A stretch of DNA of 39,180 nt. It comes from Mariniblastus sp. GTDB taxonomy: Bacteria; Planctomycetota; Planctomycetia; Pirellulales; Pirellulaceae. Below are positions 18,128 to 25,640 of the stretch, in pieces. How positions within the stretch are numbered: position 1 is the first letter of the stretch; every line of letters starts with the position of its first letter. The stretch spans positions 1 to 39,180 of the forward strand of contig JAPKBL010000041.1 of NCBI GenBank assembly GCA_028823415.1. Reading direction: 5' to 3'. The notes under the pieces are model-generated. The model was not told the DNA's origin, ran no database searches, and was given only the letters and a program-made list of their open reading frames with translations. The position numbers and the translations under genes were made by a program.

Positions 18128-18958
18128 ATGCCATCCAACACATTTGCTGACGTTTCGTTAAGCTCCCGACTACGATCCAATTTGATTGGATTTCAAACGA
18201 TCGTGATCAAGGAAGTTACGCGGCTGCTCAGGATCTGGCCGCAGACCATTGTTCCGCCCGTGATCACAACCATGCTTTACTTCATTATCTTTGGTAAGGT
18301 GATTGGGTCTCGGTTGGGTGAAATGGGCGGAGTGCCATATATGGAGTTCATTGTGCCGGGACTGGTGATGATGAGTGTTATTAATAGCTCGTACCAGAAT
18401 GTCGTGTCGTCATTTTTTTCGTCGAAATTCCAACGCAACGTTGAGGAGATTCTAATATCACCGATGCACAACGCCGTTGTTTTGCTTGGATACATGGCGG
18501 GGGGAATCGCACGTGCAATGGTGATTGGCACGATTGTGTTGTTGGTGAGTTTGTTCTTTGTGGACACGCTTTCGATCTACAGCATTCCCATCACGTTTTC
18601 CGTTGCGGTGCTCACGGCAACGTTGTTTTCCATCGCCGGGTTCATTAACGCTCTGCTGGCTCGCAAGTTTGACGATATTGCGATTGTGCCAACCTTTGTG
18701 CTGACCCCTCTGACGTATCTGGGGGGCGTGTTTTACTCTATCACTTTACTGCCGCAGCCCTGGGAGACAGTTTCGAGATTTAACCCAATCGTCTATATGG
18801 TGAGTGCATTTCGATCCGGTATTATGAAGGACCGATTGGACCCTACGATGATCGACATCAATCTGGGATTCGCCTTCGCCGTGATTATTTTGTTCATTGT
18901 CGGGTTGTTTTCGTTAACACTTTGGATGCTTGATCGAGGAGTGGGTTTGCGAGCCTAG
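18128..18958 (+). CDS. ABC-2 type transporter permease, YadH-like
   Basis: A 276-residue inner-membrane permease with about six transmembrane helices. The N-terminal helix region (LRIWPQTIVPPVITTMLYFIIFG), the IVPGLVMMSVINSSYQN stretch and the FKRNVEEILISP-like segment (FQRNVEEILISPM) are characteristic of ABC-2 permeases of the YadH/NodJ type. The conserved later segments TPLTYLGGVFY and NPIVYMVSAFR are also present. It pairs with the ATPase at 16961. They are separated by 222 bases, which is unusually long for such a pair and contains a hairpin. The exported substrate is unknown. Confidence 0.9.
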   Translation: MPSNTFADVSLSSRLRSNLIGFQTIVIKEVTRLLRIWPQTIVPPVITTMLYFIIFGKVIGSRLGEMGGVPYMEFIVPGLVMMSVINSSYQNVVSSFFSSKFQRNVEEILISPMHNAVVLLGYMAGGIARAMVIGTIVLLVSLFFVDTLSIYSIPITFSVAVLTATLFSIAGFINALLARKFDDIAIVPTFVLTPLTYLGGVFYSITLLPQPWETVSRFNPIVYMVSAFRSGIMKDRLDPTMIDINLGFAFAVIILFIVGLFSLTLWMLDRGVGLRA

Positions 18959-19098
18959 GCATCTTGAGTGGATTCACGGAATCAAGAGGGAAGGATCTTG
19001 TCCAACCTGTTGACCCTGTCCATCCTTGATTCAATTGGAATTTTTGAGCGGTCGAAAAATATTATCCGTTTGTTATTTATGTTTTCAGGAGTTGCGGG

Positions 19099-19335
19099 AT
19101 GCCCGAATTGACGCTGTATTATTTTCCATCGTGTCCCTTCTGTCGCGTAGTGTTGGATTGCCTGAGTCGCTTGGGCCGTGAGATTCCTCGGCGGGATATT
19201 CAGACTGAGACGGGAGCCCGGGAGGAGCTGTTGGAAATTGGTGGTAAAGGTCAGGTTCCCTGTCTGGTGATTGACGGCAAGCCACTTTATGAATCTAGTG
19301 ACATTGTTCGTTGGTTGGAGGTAAACGCAGGATGA
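19099..19335 (+). CDS. Glutaredoxin, dithiol CPFC type
   Basis: A 78-residue thioredoxin-fold protein with the redox motif CPFC at C12-C15. It has the cis-proline region GQVPCLVIDG near 52 and the ending YESSDIVRWLE, which resembles the thioredoxin-like N-terminal domain of glutathione transferases. It would use glutathione to reduce disulfides. AGGAG at 19087-19091 lies seven bases before the ATG. Its TGA overlaps the ATG of the BolA gene (ATGA at 19332-19335), so the two are translated together. It is very short but complete for the glutaredoxin family. Confidence 0.9.
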   Translation: MPELTLYYFPSCPFCRVVLDCLSRLGREIPRRDIQTETGAREELLEIGGKGQVPCLVIDGKPLYESSDIVRWLEVNAG

Positions 19336-19586
19336 GAGATCTGACGAAGCAAATTGAAGAGATTATCTTGAGAGCATTGCCAAATGCGCAAGTGATGGTG
19401 CAAGATCCAATGAATGACGGAGCACACTTGGAGGCGACGGTGATTAGTGATTCGTTTGTGGGCATGTCGCTTATTGATCAACACCGGCAAGTCATGCAGC
19501 CACTAAAGGAAGCATTTGCAGGTAATCTACACGCCCTGGCACTGAAGACTTACACGCCAGAAAAGTGGGCCAGCGCTCAAGGATAG
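19332..19586 (+). CDS. bolA: BolA-family protein
   Basis: An 84-residue BolA-like protein. The start is placed at ATG 19332, which overlaps the glutaredoxin stop, and not at the earlier in-frame codon 19311. The family pattern is seen in the helix MRDLTKQIEEIILRALP, the strand region VQDPMNDGAHLEATV, FVGMSLIDQHRQV with the invariant RH-like contact loop (here DQHRQV), and HALALKTYTPEKW at the end. BolA proteins bind monothiol glutaredoxins through a shared [2Fe-2S] cluster and guide Fe-S delivery. The monothiol glutaredoxin 66 bases downstream is the expected partner. This overlap and neighbourhood make the functional link strong. Confidence 0.92.
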   Translation: MRDLTKQIEEIILRALPNAQVMVQDPMNDGAHLEATVISDSFVGMSLIDQHRQVMQPLKEAFAGNLHALALKTYTPEKWASAQG

Positions 19587-19652
19587 CTCGCCCCCGCGAT
19601 CTGGTTCTTTACTAAATAGATTATTTTTTATAGACAATACGGAGATTTTGTT

Positions 19653-19967
19653 ATGACGATCGCCCAGCGCATTCAGAACGACATCAGCACCAACCGCGTC
19701 ATGCTTTTCATGAAGGGTATCCCAGAAGCTCCCATGTGTGGATTTTCAAATACGGTTGTGGAAATTCTAAAGCATCTCAACATTGAGTTTGGCAGCGCCA
19801 ACGTCTTGGAAGATATGGAGCTTCGCGAAGGGATCAAGGAATTTTCCGATTGGCCGACCATTCCACAGTTGTATGTGGACGCTAACTTTATTGGTGGTTG
19901 CGATATCGTGCTAGAGATGTACCAGTCTGGTGAGCTACAGCCGTTGCTTCAGGTCAAAGACGCCTGA
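19653..19967 (+). CDS. grxD: Monothiol glutaredoxin (Grx4/GrxD family)
   Basis: A 104-residue glutaredoxin with a single-cysteine active site CGFS at 29-32 and the glutathione-contacting K21 in LFMKG. The segment DWPTIPQLYVDANFIGGCDI carries the cis-proline and the GG glutathione-binding motif of the family. It works as a [2Fe-2S] carrier with bound glutathione, usually together with BolA, which is encoded just upstream. GGAG at 19641-19644 precedes the ATG at good spacing. Its length and motif order match GrxD-type proteins. Confidence 0.95.
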   Translation: MTIAQRIQNDISTNRVMLFMKGIPEAPMCGFSNTVVEILKHLNIEFGSANVLEDMELREGIKEFSDWPTIPQLYVDANFIGGCDIVLEMYQSGELQPLLQVKDA

Positions 19968-20180
19968 ACGCACGCCAGTGCATGCCAAGTTTTTTCGCGA
20001 GGCGACAGAGGAAGAAATTGAGTTTCTGAAGCGTCCGAATTCGTCATTTTAGGGGATCGTCGATGTCATTCGAGCCCTTTCCCGCTGCAGCTGTCCAAAG
20101 GGTGCCTGTGAATCAAGTTTAACCGGGGTGTTGCTAGTTCGCCCTCAATCAACAGATATCTTTTCCCTGAATAGTTAAAC

Positions 20181-20975
20181 ATGATTGTCGAGCAAATTTG
20201 GACCGGAAACGCCTATCGAAACTTCCATTACCTGATCGCCTGTGGCGAATCGGGCGAGGCGCTGGCGATTGATCCGTTCGACTACGAGAAGTGTTTGGCT
20301 TGCGCCAAAGACAAGGGTTGGGAGATCACACAGATTCTTAACACGCACGAGCATGCTGACCACATTGGTGGTAACGCTCCGATGATTCAGGCGACTGGCG
20401 CGAAGCTTCTAGCCCATGAGGATGCTGGGCCGCGAATTGAGGGGATCGATGACGGCTTGTCGGCTGGCGATGTAGTCCGGGTTGGCAAGACGGTGGAGCT
20501 ACTCGCTCTAGACACGCCTGGACATACGATGAGCCACATTTGCCTTTTGTCAAAGACTGATACTCCAGCCCTCTTTAGCGGCGATACGATTTTCGCTGCG
20601 GGCGCCGGGAACTGTGGGGGCGGTGGAGATCCCGAAGAGCTTTTCAATACGTTCGTAGGGCAACTTGCCGAATTGCCAAATGACACGCGGATCTACCCTG
20701 GTCACGATTACATTGCCAACAACTTGGGCTTTACCGTCGATCGCGAGCCGGACAACGAAATTGCGTTGGCGCTGCTGCAGGAGGTGAGGCAATCCTACGA
20801 TGCAAACGAGCCTTTGGTCACGACGTTGGGGCTGGAATGCCAGGTCAATACATTTTTCAGGCTCACCAGCAAGACAGTCATTCGAAAATTGCGTGACCTG
20901 TTTCCAACTATGCCCAAGGACCCGACACCCAAGGAAGTATTTCTAAGACTTCGCGAGTTGCGCAATCACTGGTGA
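20181..20975 (+). CDS. gloB: Hydroxyacylglutathione hydrolase (glyoxalase II)
   Basis: A 264-residue metallo-beta-lactamase-fold hydrolase (EC 3.1.2.6) that splits S-lactoylglutathione to lactate and glutathione, finishing methylglyoxal detoxification. The metal site THEHADH places H56, H58, D60 and H61. H115 (TPGHT), D135 (SGDTIF) and H175 (YPGHDY) complete the two-metal centre. The C-terminal region with KDPTPKEVFLRLRELRNHW matches the helical glutathione-binding domain of GloB rather than a generic beta-lactamase-fold protein. It lies 213 bases after grxD, with no strong Shine-Dalgarno. It belongs functionally with gshA and gshB. I see no glyoxalase I gene in the window. Confidence 0.92.
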   Translation: MIVEQIWTGNAYRNFHYLIACGESGEALAIDPFDYEKCLACAKDKGWEITQILNTHEHADHIGGNAPMIQATGAKLLAHEDAGPRIEGIDDGLSAGDVVRVGKTVELLALDTPGHTMSHICLLSKTDTPALFSGDTIFAAGAGNCGGGGDPEELFNTFVGQLAELPNDTRIYPGHDYIANNLGFTVDREPDNEIALALLQEVRQSYDANEPLVTTLGLECQVNTFFRLTSKTVIRKLRDLFPTMPKDPTPKEVFLRLRELRNHW

Positions 20976-21064
20976 CAGCCGACTGGTCAACGACGGGGTC
21001 ATCATCGTCGGTTGACGCAGCGCTACCCTCGTTGCACATCGGCGACGCACCCCTGAAAAATGCG

Positions 21065-21093
21065 ATTCGTTTTATATTGATCATTCGTTCCAT
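21065..21093. promoter_or_regulatory. Direct repeat upstream of the TetR gene, possible operator
   Basis: ATTCGTTTTAT (21065-21075) and ATTCGTTCCAT (21083-21093) are direct repeats starting 18 bases apart, with TGATCA between them. They lie 19 bases before the TetR-family start, where autoregulatory sites are often found. The repeats are visible, but the binding role is inferred. Confidence 0.35.
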
Positions 21094-21111
21094 AATGCAT
21101 AGACTGAACAG

Positions 21112-21696
21112 ATGAACGTTGGCAGACCGACAGAATTCGATCGACAAGAGGCTTTGGAAAAGTCGATGGAACTTTTCTGGAAAAACGGATACGAGGCCAC
21201 AAGCCTTGCCGCGTTGATCGAGGAAATGGGAATCGGCCGGCAAAGCCTTTACAACGCTTTTGGTGATAAGCACAAATTGTTTATCGAAGCGGCAGAGCAT
21301 TACATCAATTCCAATGGCCAACATTTAGTGGATGCGTTCAAGGCGCCGGGTTCGCCACTTGGAAATATTCGTAAGGCGATGGAACAGACCGTTGATTTTC
21401 TTACGAGTGGAGAATGTAGTGGCTGCCTGGTCACCAACTCGATTGTCGAGTTGGCTCCGCATGACGATGAAGTACGCGAACTTGTTCACGGGGTGGTGAA
21501 TCGAGTTGAGAAGACAATCAAGTCGACACTTGATCGTGCGGTGGAGGAAGGTGAGCTTTCTCCAGACAGCGATACCCGCGCGATCGCGCGCTTTCTCAAT
21601 TGTACGGTGCATGGACTCGTCGTCATGCACAAGGCGTCGGCGAGTCGAGCGGTACTCAAAGATGTAGTCAAAATTGCTTTAACAGCACTCACATAG
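21112..21696 (+). CDS. TetR/AcrR-family transcriptional regulator
   Basis: A 194-residue DNA-binding repressor. The N-terminal domain has the usual form GRPTEFDRQEALEKSMELFW, with the helix-turn-helix at about 30-57 (TSLAALIEEMGIGRQSLYNA then FGDKHKLF). Residues 70-194 form the ligand and dimer domain, including GECSGCLVTNS near 99 with two cysteines spaced CSGC. The cysteine pair could sense a thiol or electrophile, but this is a guess. It follows gloB by 136 bases in the same direction. No obvious target gene lies on the same strand just downstream, so its regulon cannot be read beyond possible self-control by the upstream repeat. Confidence 0.9.
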   Translation: MNVGRPTEFDRQEALEKSMELFWKNGYEATSLAALIEEMGIGRQSLYNAFGDKHKLFIEAAEHYINSNGQHLVDAFKAPGSPLGNIRKAMEQTVDFLTSGECSGCLVTNSIVELAPHDDEVRELVHGVVNRVEKTIKSTLDRAVEEGELSPDSDTRAIARFLNCTVHGLVVMHKASASRAVLKDVVKIALTALT

Positions 21697-21924
21697 CGTC
21701 CACTGATTTCCCTTTAACCTGTGGTGGAGCAATCCCGAGGGGTCAAAGAAATGAAATGAGGACTTTGGCTAACAATAACCGAGCTCGCTTCGCTTCAGCG
21801 CCGAGGTCAAGACTGCGCCGATTCTTGCGAGAAAATGAATCGCTTCTTTCCGGGGCTACCGAAGAAAAATGTCCCAGGGGCGGGTCGTTAACTACGCCGG
21901 AACTCCCGATAGATGTTGAAGTCC

Positions 21925-21945
21925 GAGAAACTTAAAACGTTTCTC
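21925..21945. other. Short hairpin between convergent genes
   Basis: GAGAAAC (21925-21931) and GTTTCTC (21939-21945) form a perfect 7-bp stem around TTAAAAC. It lies between the converging TetR and MarR-GNAT genes, where a bidirectional terminator would be expected. No clear T run follows on either strand. Confidence 0.4.
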
Positions 21946-21969
21946 ACTGATCGTATCAGCCACCTCGTA

Positions 21970-22893
21970 TCAAAGATTCAGTAGATACCAACGATCACAG
22001 CTGCAGTGTCCTGTTTTGCCTTGCGGACCGTCTAGCAACTTGAAACCATTTTTTTTGTACAGCTCGTTTGCCTGCCACATTCGATCAAGCGTTTCAAGGT
22101 AGCACTTTTTGTAACCGTGCTTTCTGGCATCATTCAAAAGCATTATCAGCAGTCTTCGTCCGAGCCCGAGGCCTCGTGTTTGTGGCAGGAAAAACATCTT
22201 CCGCAATTCGCAGGTGACTTTGCCGCCGCCGGCCAGAGGGGCAATCCCGCCACAACCAACCACCGCGTCGTCAAGAGTAATCACGTAATAACAAGATCGT
22301 TCGTCACGATAGTTGCTGTACATGTCACTCACCTCTCGATCGTCTATCGAATAGCCTTCACCGACAGCCTGAAACTCAGTCATGACGTTACAAATGACGC
22401 GAGCGACTTGAGCGTTATCCTTTTTTTGGATCCGACGAATCTGGTATTTTGACTGTAAGCGACTTTTCCTAAGAGCGCCAGCGTACAGTTGCATCCCTTG
22501 AATGACCATTTGCTGCTGGTCTTCATTCAGGTTTTCGATCGCTTTTTGGACTTGCTGGTCGGCCAGTTCTGTAATTGCCAGCAAAGCCTTTTCGCCTTTT
22601 GACGTCAAGCTAAACATCTTTTGGCGATTGTCTGATGTGACTTTTTTCGCTGAAACCAGTTCCAGTTCCACCAGTTTCTTGACCGTACGGCTGGTGTTCG
22701 ATTTATCAATCAGCAGGATGTCTGCCAGCTCCATCAGGTTGAGCGAATTGTGTGACGACAATTCGAACAGGACATGGCATTGTGAAAACGTATATCCAGA
22801 CCCCATGTAGGCGCCTTTGACGATGTCAAGTTCGCGAACGAGCTGGCGTGAATGCTGGCGAATTTGGCTAACAGTTAATTTAGGGCTAGGCAT
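21970..22893 (-). CDS. MarR-family regulator fused to a GNAT acetyltransferase
   Basis: A 307-residue two-domain protein. Residues 1-145 are a MarR winged-helix domain (LMELADILLIDKSNTSRTV at 53-71 is the recognition region). Residues 150-307 are a GNAT N-acetyltransferase domain with the acetyl-CoA loop QTRGLGLGRR at 238-247 and NELYKKNGF near 276. This fused arrangement is a known family, annotated as bifunctional helix-turn-helix regulator/GNAT acetyltransferase. Whether the acetyltransferase modifies a small toxin or a protein is unknown. It is divergent from the secreted hydrolase at 23042, with a 148-base shared control region. A good promoter lies directly before the start codon, and it is probably autoregulated. 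Confidence 0.9.
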   Translation of the reverse strand: MPSPKLTVSQIRQHSRQLVRELDIVKGAYMGSGYTFSQCHVLFELSSHNSLNLMELADILLIDKSNTSRTVKKLVELELVSAKKVTSDNRQKMFSLTSKGEKALLAITELADQQVQKAIENLNEDQQQMVIQGMQLYAGALRKSRLQSKYQIRRIQKKDNAQVARVICNVMTEFQAVGEGYSIDDREVSDMYSNYRDERSCYYVITLDDAVVGCGGIAPLAGGGKVTCELRKMFFLPQTRGLGLGRRLLIMLLNDARKHGYKKCYLETLDRMWQANELYKKNGFKLLDGPQGKTGHCSCDRWYLLNL

Positions 22894-22900
22894 AGATAAT

Positions 22901-22929
22901 ATTGTATACTAGTTTGTTGTATGTGACAA
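22901..22929 (-). promoter_or_regulatory. Sigma-70-like promoter of the MarR-GNAT gene, leaderless geometry
   Basis: On the minus strand, TTGTCA (22924-22929) and TACAAT (22901-22906) are separated by exactly 17 bases. Only seven bases separate the -10 from the ATG at 22893, so the RNA would start at or next to the start codon. GTTGT-ATGTG-ACAAC (22916-22930) is an inverted repeat over the -35 and could be the MarR operator. Confidence 0.65.
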
Positions 22930-23041
22930 CTATTTTTGTTTTTGCGGCCAAGATAGATTGTGGGACGACGAATCAACTGTGAATGAATAGTCGCATGGAT
23001 TCGATCAATTCCGTCTCGATAAACAGATAAGGAGAAATGAC

Positions 23042-24838
23042 ATGATGATGAAAAAAATGATTCTAGCTCGTTGCACGTTGATTTTGGGGCTGGCGTTCTT
23101 CGCCTCTAATGTTTTCTCTCAAGAATTCACGACGACAACTTGGAAAGGCACGCTCAATGCAGGTGGGGCCAAACTGCGACTTGAAATCGATGTGATTGAA
23201 AAGGGTGGTGAATTCACAGGTGAATTGCGCAGTCTCGATCAAGGAGACGCGAAAGCAAAAGCGACCGAAATCAAAATAGATAGCGAGAGTTTCGGGTTTA
23301 CGGTTCCTCGATTCGGGGCAAAATTCCGCGGGAAATACGCAAAAGACAAAACCTCGGTTGAAGGAACATTCAGCCAAAATGGCGCTAACATTCCGTTGAC
23401 ACTGACCACGTCTGGTTCAAAGGACGGCAACACTCCAAAATCCGACACGCTCAAGGCAAATCCCAAGGAAACCCTCAAAGAAGCTTGGGTTGGCGAATTG
23501 AAGATGGGCATCATGAAACCAGTCATGCAATTTCGAATCGTGACATTGGCCTCGGGAAAAACTGCCGCCTATTTTGACAGCATCACCGAGGGGCGTACCG
23601 GTTTTCCAGCCACTACATCTGTTGATGGCAAAACGCTCAAATTCGATGTTGCAAAAATAAAGCTGACATTTCGAGGCGAGCTCAACGAAGCTGGTGATGA
23701 GGCCAAAGGGACTTGGAGTCAGGCCGGACGCAACATTCCGCTGATATTGAAAAAACAATCGACTGTATATGACAGTGTTAACGTATGGAAAAACCGTCCT
23801 CAGAGACCTGTCGGGCCATTCCCCTACGATGCCGAAGAAGTCACGTTTGAAAACAAAGCGGACAACTTAACATTGGCCGGAACGCTGACGATTCCCAAAA
23901 AACCGGGTCGACATCCTGTCGTTGTGTTAATCAGTGGGTCTGGCCCCCAAGATCGCGACGAGTCCTTGATGGAGCACAAGCCGTTTTTGGTTCTGGCGGA
24001 CTATTTAAGTCGTCGCGGAATCGCCGTGCTCCGATACGATGATCGAGGCACTGCGAAATCAACCGGTAAATTTGATGGCGCGACGACTGAAGCCTTTGCC
24101 CGTGACGCCTCTTCAGCTGTCGAATTTCTCAAGACCCACGAACGCATCAACCCGGATGAAATTGGTTTGGCAGGTCACAGCGAAGGTGGACTGATCGCAC
24201 CGATGGTTGTCGGACTGCGAGACGACGTGGCATTTGTAGCTTTGTTGGCAGCGACCGGAGTGGACGGAGTCGCCATTTCTATTTCTCAATCCGAAGCAAT
24301 GCTTCGCGCTGCAGGTACTCCCGAGGAAGAGATTGAAATTGCACTTGCCGTTAACCGTGCTGTTTTTGCCGTTGTCGGAAAAGCAGAGGATGGTGCGGAC
24401 CTGACCAAGGAACTTGAGCAAGCAATCGAAACAGTGATTCTGGCGATTCCTGAATCCATCAGAGAAGAGGCCGGGAAGAACCTTCGCGCTGCGGTTCCAA
24501 ACTTGAACCGCAAAATGAAAAGCAAGTGGATGCGGTTTTTTCATAGCTATGATCCGCGCCCGGCACTCTCAAATATCCAATGTCCCGTGCTTACCATCAT
24601 CGGCTCAAAAGATACCCAAGTCCTTCCTGACCTAAACATGCCCGAAATCCAAAAGGCATTGATCAAGGGCGGAAACAATGACTTTGAAATGGTGGAAATC
24701 GAAGGGCTCAATCACCTGTTTCAAAAATGCGAAACTGGCGCAATGGGTGAGTACATTTCCATCCAGGAAACGTTTAACCCACAAGCGTTGTCCAAAATCG
24801 GTGACTGGATTGTCGAGCACACAACTCCAATCAACTAA
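23042..24838 (+). CDS. Secreted alpha/beta-hydrolase with N-terminal repeat domains
   Basis: A 598-residue exported hydrolase. Residues 1-26 form the signal peptide (VFSQ cleavage). Residues 30-125 and about 145-240 are two similar beta-rich units; each has the pattern ...TWSQ/TFSQ-G-N-IPL (TFSQNGANIPL and TWSQAGRNIPL). The alpha/beta-hydrolase fold follows from about 265, with ISGSGPQDRD as oxyanion region, the nucleophile elbow GHSEGG with S380, and probable D524 and H558 (GLNHLF). It resembles S9/S33-type peptidase-like hydrolases of unknown substrate. AGGAG at 23030-23034 supports the start at 23042. Three ATG codons in a row make 23045 or 23048 possible. It is transcribed away from the MarR-GNAT regulator, which may control it. 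Confidence 0.88.
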   Translation: MMMKKMILARCTLILGLAFFASNVFSQEFTTTTWKGTLNAGGAKLRLEIDVIEKGGEFTGELRSLDQGDAKAKATEIKIDSESFGFTVPRFGAKFRGKYAKDKTSVEGTFSQNGANIPLTLTTSGSKDGNTPKSDTLKANPKETLKEAWVGELKMGIMKPVMQFRIVTLASGKTAAYFDSITEGRTGFPATTSVDGKTLKFDVAKIKLTFRGELNEAGDEAKGTWSQAGRNIPLILKKQSTVYDSVNVWKNRPQRPVGPFPYDAEEVTFENKADNLTLAGTLTIPKKPGRHPVVVLISGSGPQDRDESLMEHKPFLVLADYLSRRGIAVLRYDDRGTAKSTGKFDGATTEAFARDASSAVEFLKTHERINPDEIGLAGHSEGGLIAPMVVGLRDDVAFVALLAATGVDGVAISISQSEAMLRAAGTPEEEIEIALAVNRAVFAVVGKAEDGADLTKELEQAIETVILAIPESIREEAGKNLRAAVPNLNRKMKSKWMRFFHSYDPRPALSNIQCPVLTIIGSKDTQVLPDLNMPEIQKALIKGGNNDFEMVEIEGLNHLFQKCETGAMGEYISIQETFNPQALSKIGDWIVEHTTPIN

Positions 24839-24886
24839 CCAACCTGCCCCGCCAGTTAATCACGATAACAAAGTAAAACGAGTTCC

Positions 24887-25060
24887 ATGAAAAAGAATAC
24901 ATCATCCATTCTCATCATCTTTCTTGCGCTTTTGTTTGCGGGCTTGATTCTGATTGCGAGCTACATCTTGAAAGACTCAGACGATGGTCAAACAGTCACT
25001 CATTTATTGATCGCCGTCTGGTTTTCTTTGCAGTGTATTGCTAACAGGAAACGCTGTTAG
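24887..25060 (+). CDS. Small two-helix membrane protein
   Basis: A 57-residue ORF starting MKKNTSSILIIFLALLFAGL. Residues 7-28 form a strong hydrophobic helix, followed by a polar KDSDDGQTVTH segment, a second shorter hydrophobic stretch (about 40-51) and a basic end NRKRC. It lies 48 bases after the secreted hydrolase, in the same direction. The Shine-Dalgarno is weak. I do not recognise a family. The lysine-hydrophobic N-terminus makes translation plausible. Confidence 0.5.
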   Translation: MKKNTSSILIIFLALLFAGLILIASYILKDSDDGQTVTHLLIAVWFSLQCIANRKRC

Positions 25061-25189
25061 GTTTAAGAAGCGGTCGACATCCTTGCCCGCAGCAGAACTA
25101 CAAGCTAGCGCCACAAGTTTCAATTGATGGCAAAGTTCTGGCGTTAGCTCAAGAGAAGTTTTTCCATCGAAAGGTTAAGGAGAATTGTT

Positions 25190-25414
25190 TTGACTTCAGA
25201 TCCAAAAAAGAAAGATGAAATAAGTGTTCATAATCAGACAATGATTGGAGCGGGTGTCGCAATTGGTATGGGTGTCGGCATAGCTATCGGTTCTGCACTG
25301 GGGAATGTTGGCGCTGGCATCGCTATTGGGATTGCCATCGGTATTGGTTTCGGTGTTAGTTTGCAGAGAAAGAACGAATCAGACAAGACAAGCCCAGATG
25401 ATATTTCTACTTAG
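25190..25414 (+). CDS. Glycine-zipper small membrane protein with a TTG start
   Basis: A 74-residue protein. The start is a TTG at 25190, fixed by AAGGAG at 25177-25182 seven bases upstream. No ATG or GTG fits better. After a charged N-terminus, residues 20-60 are a Gly/Ala/Ile repeat (GAGVAIGMGVGIAIGSALG and GAGIAIGIAIGIGFG) of glycine-zipper type, which packs closely in membranes and forms oligomers. A charged tail KNESDKTSPDD follows. Similar small proteins are annotated as glycine-zipper proteins of unknown role, and some resemble holin-like or toxin peptides. The function is unknown here. Confidence 0.65.
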   Translation: MTSDPKKKDEISVHNQTMIGAGVAIGMGVGIAIGSALGNVGAGIAIGIAIGIGFGVSLQRKNESDKTSPDDIST

Positions 25415-25640
25415 CAAGTCACTTCAGCGGACTAAAAATAGTAGCCTAGTCTCACTGCGTGCTTTGCACTGGCAATTGTGTTTTTTCGATAGTCTGGTTT
25501 TGAGATGAAAACTCATAGGTCAAGCGGATTAAGTTTAGATTTCCCCTAGCAGCTTGTAGGGCAATTCGAATGGGGCCAAAATTCTGAGAAGTCATGGTTT
25601 TTTGAATGCGGCTTGAATTTTCCATCCGTCTGGGTAACCA

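Noticed and set aside
18959..19098. Possible long hairpin (GAATCAAG with CTTGATTC) after the ABC permease.
   Set aside because: The pairing needs a six-base bulge and a long loop, and there is no T run.
19978..20052. A 24-codon GTG ORF after grxD, with a protein-like sequence (HAKFFREATEEEIEFLKRPN).
   Set aside because: Too short, with no Shine-Dalgarno and no recognised family. The same frame overlaps the end of grxD without a start.
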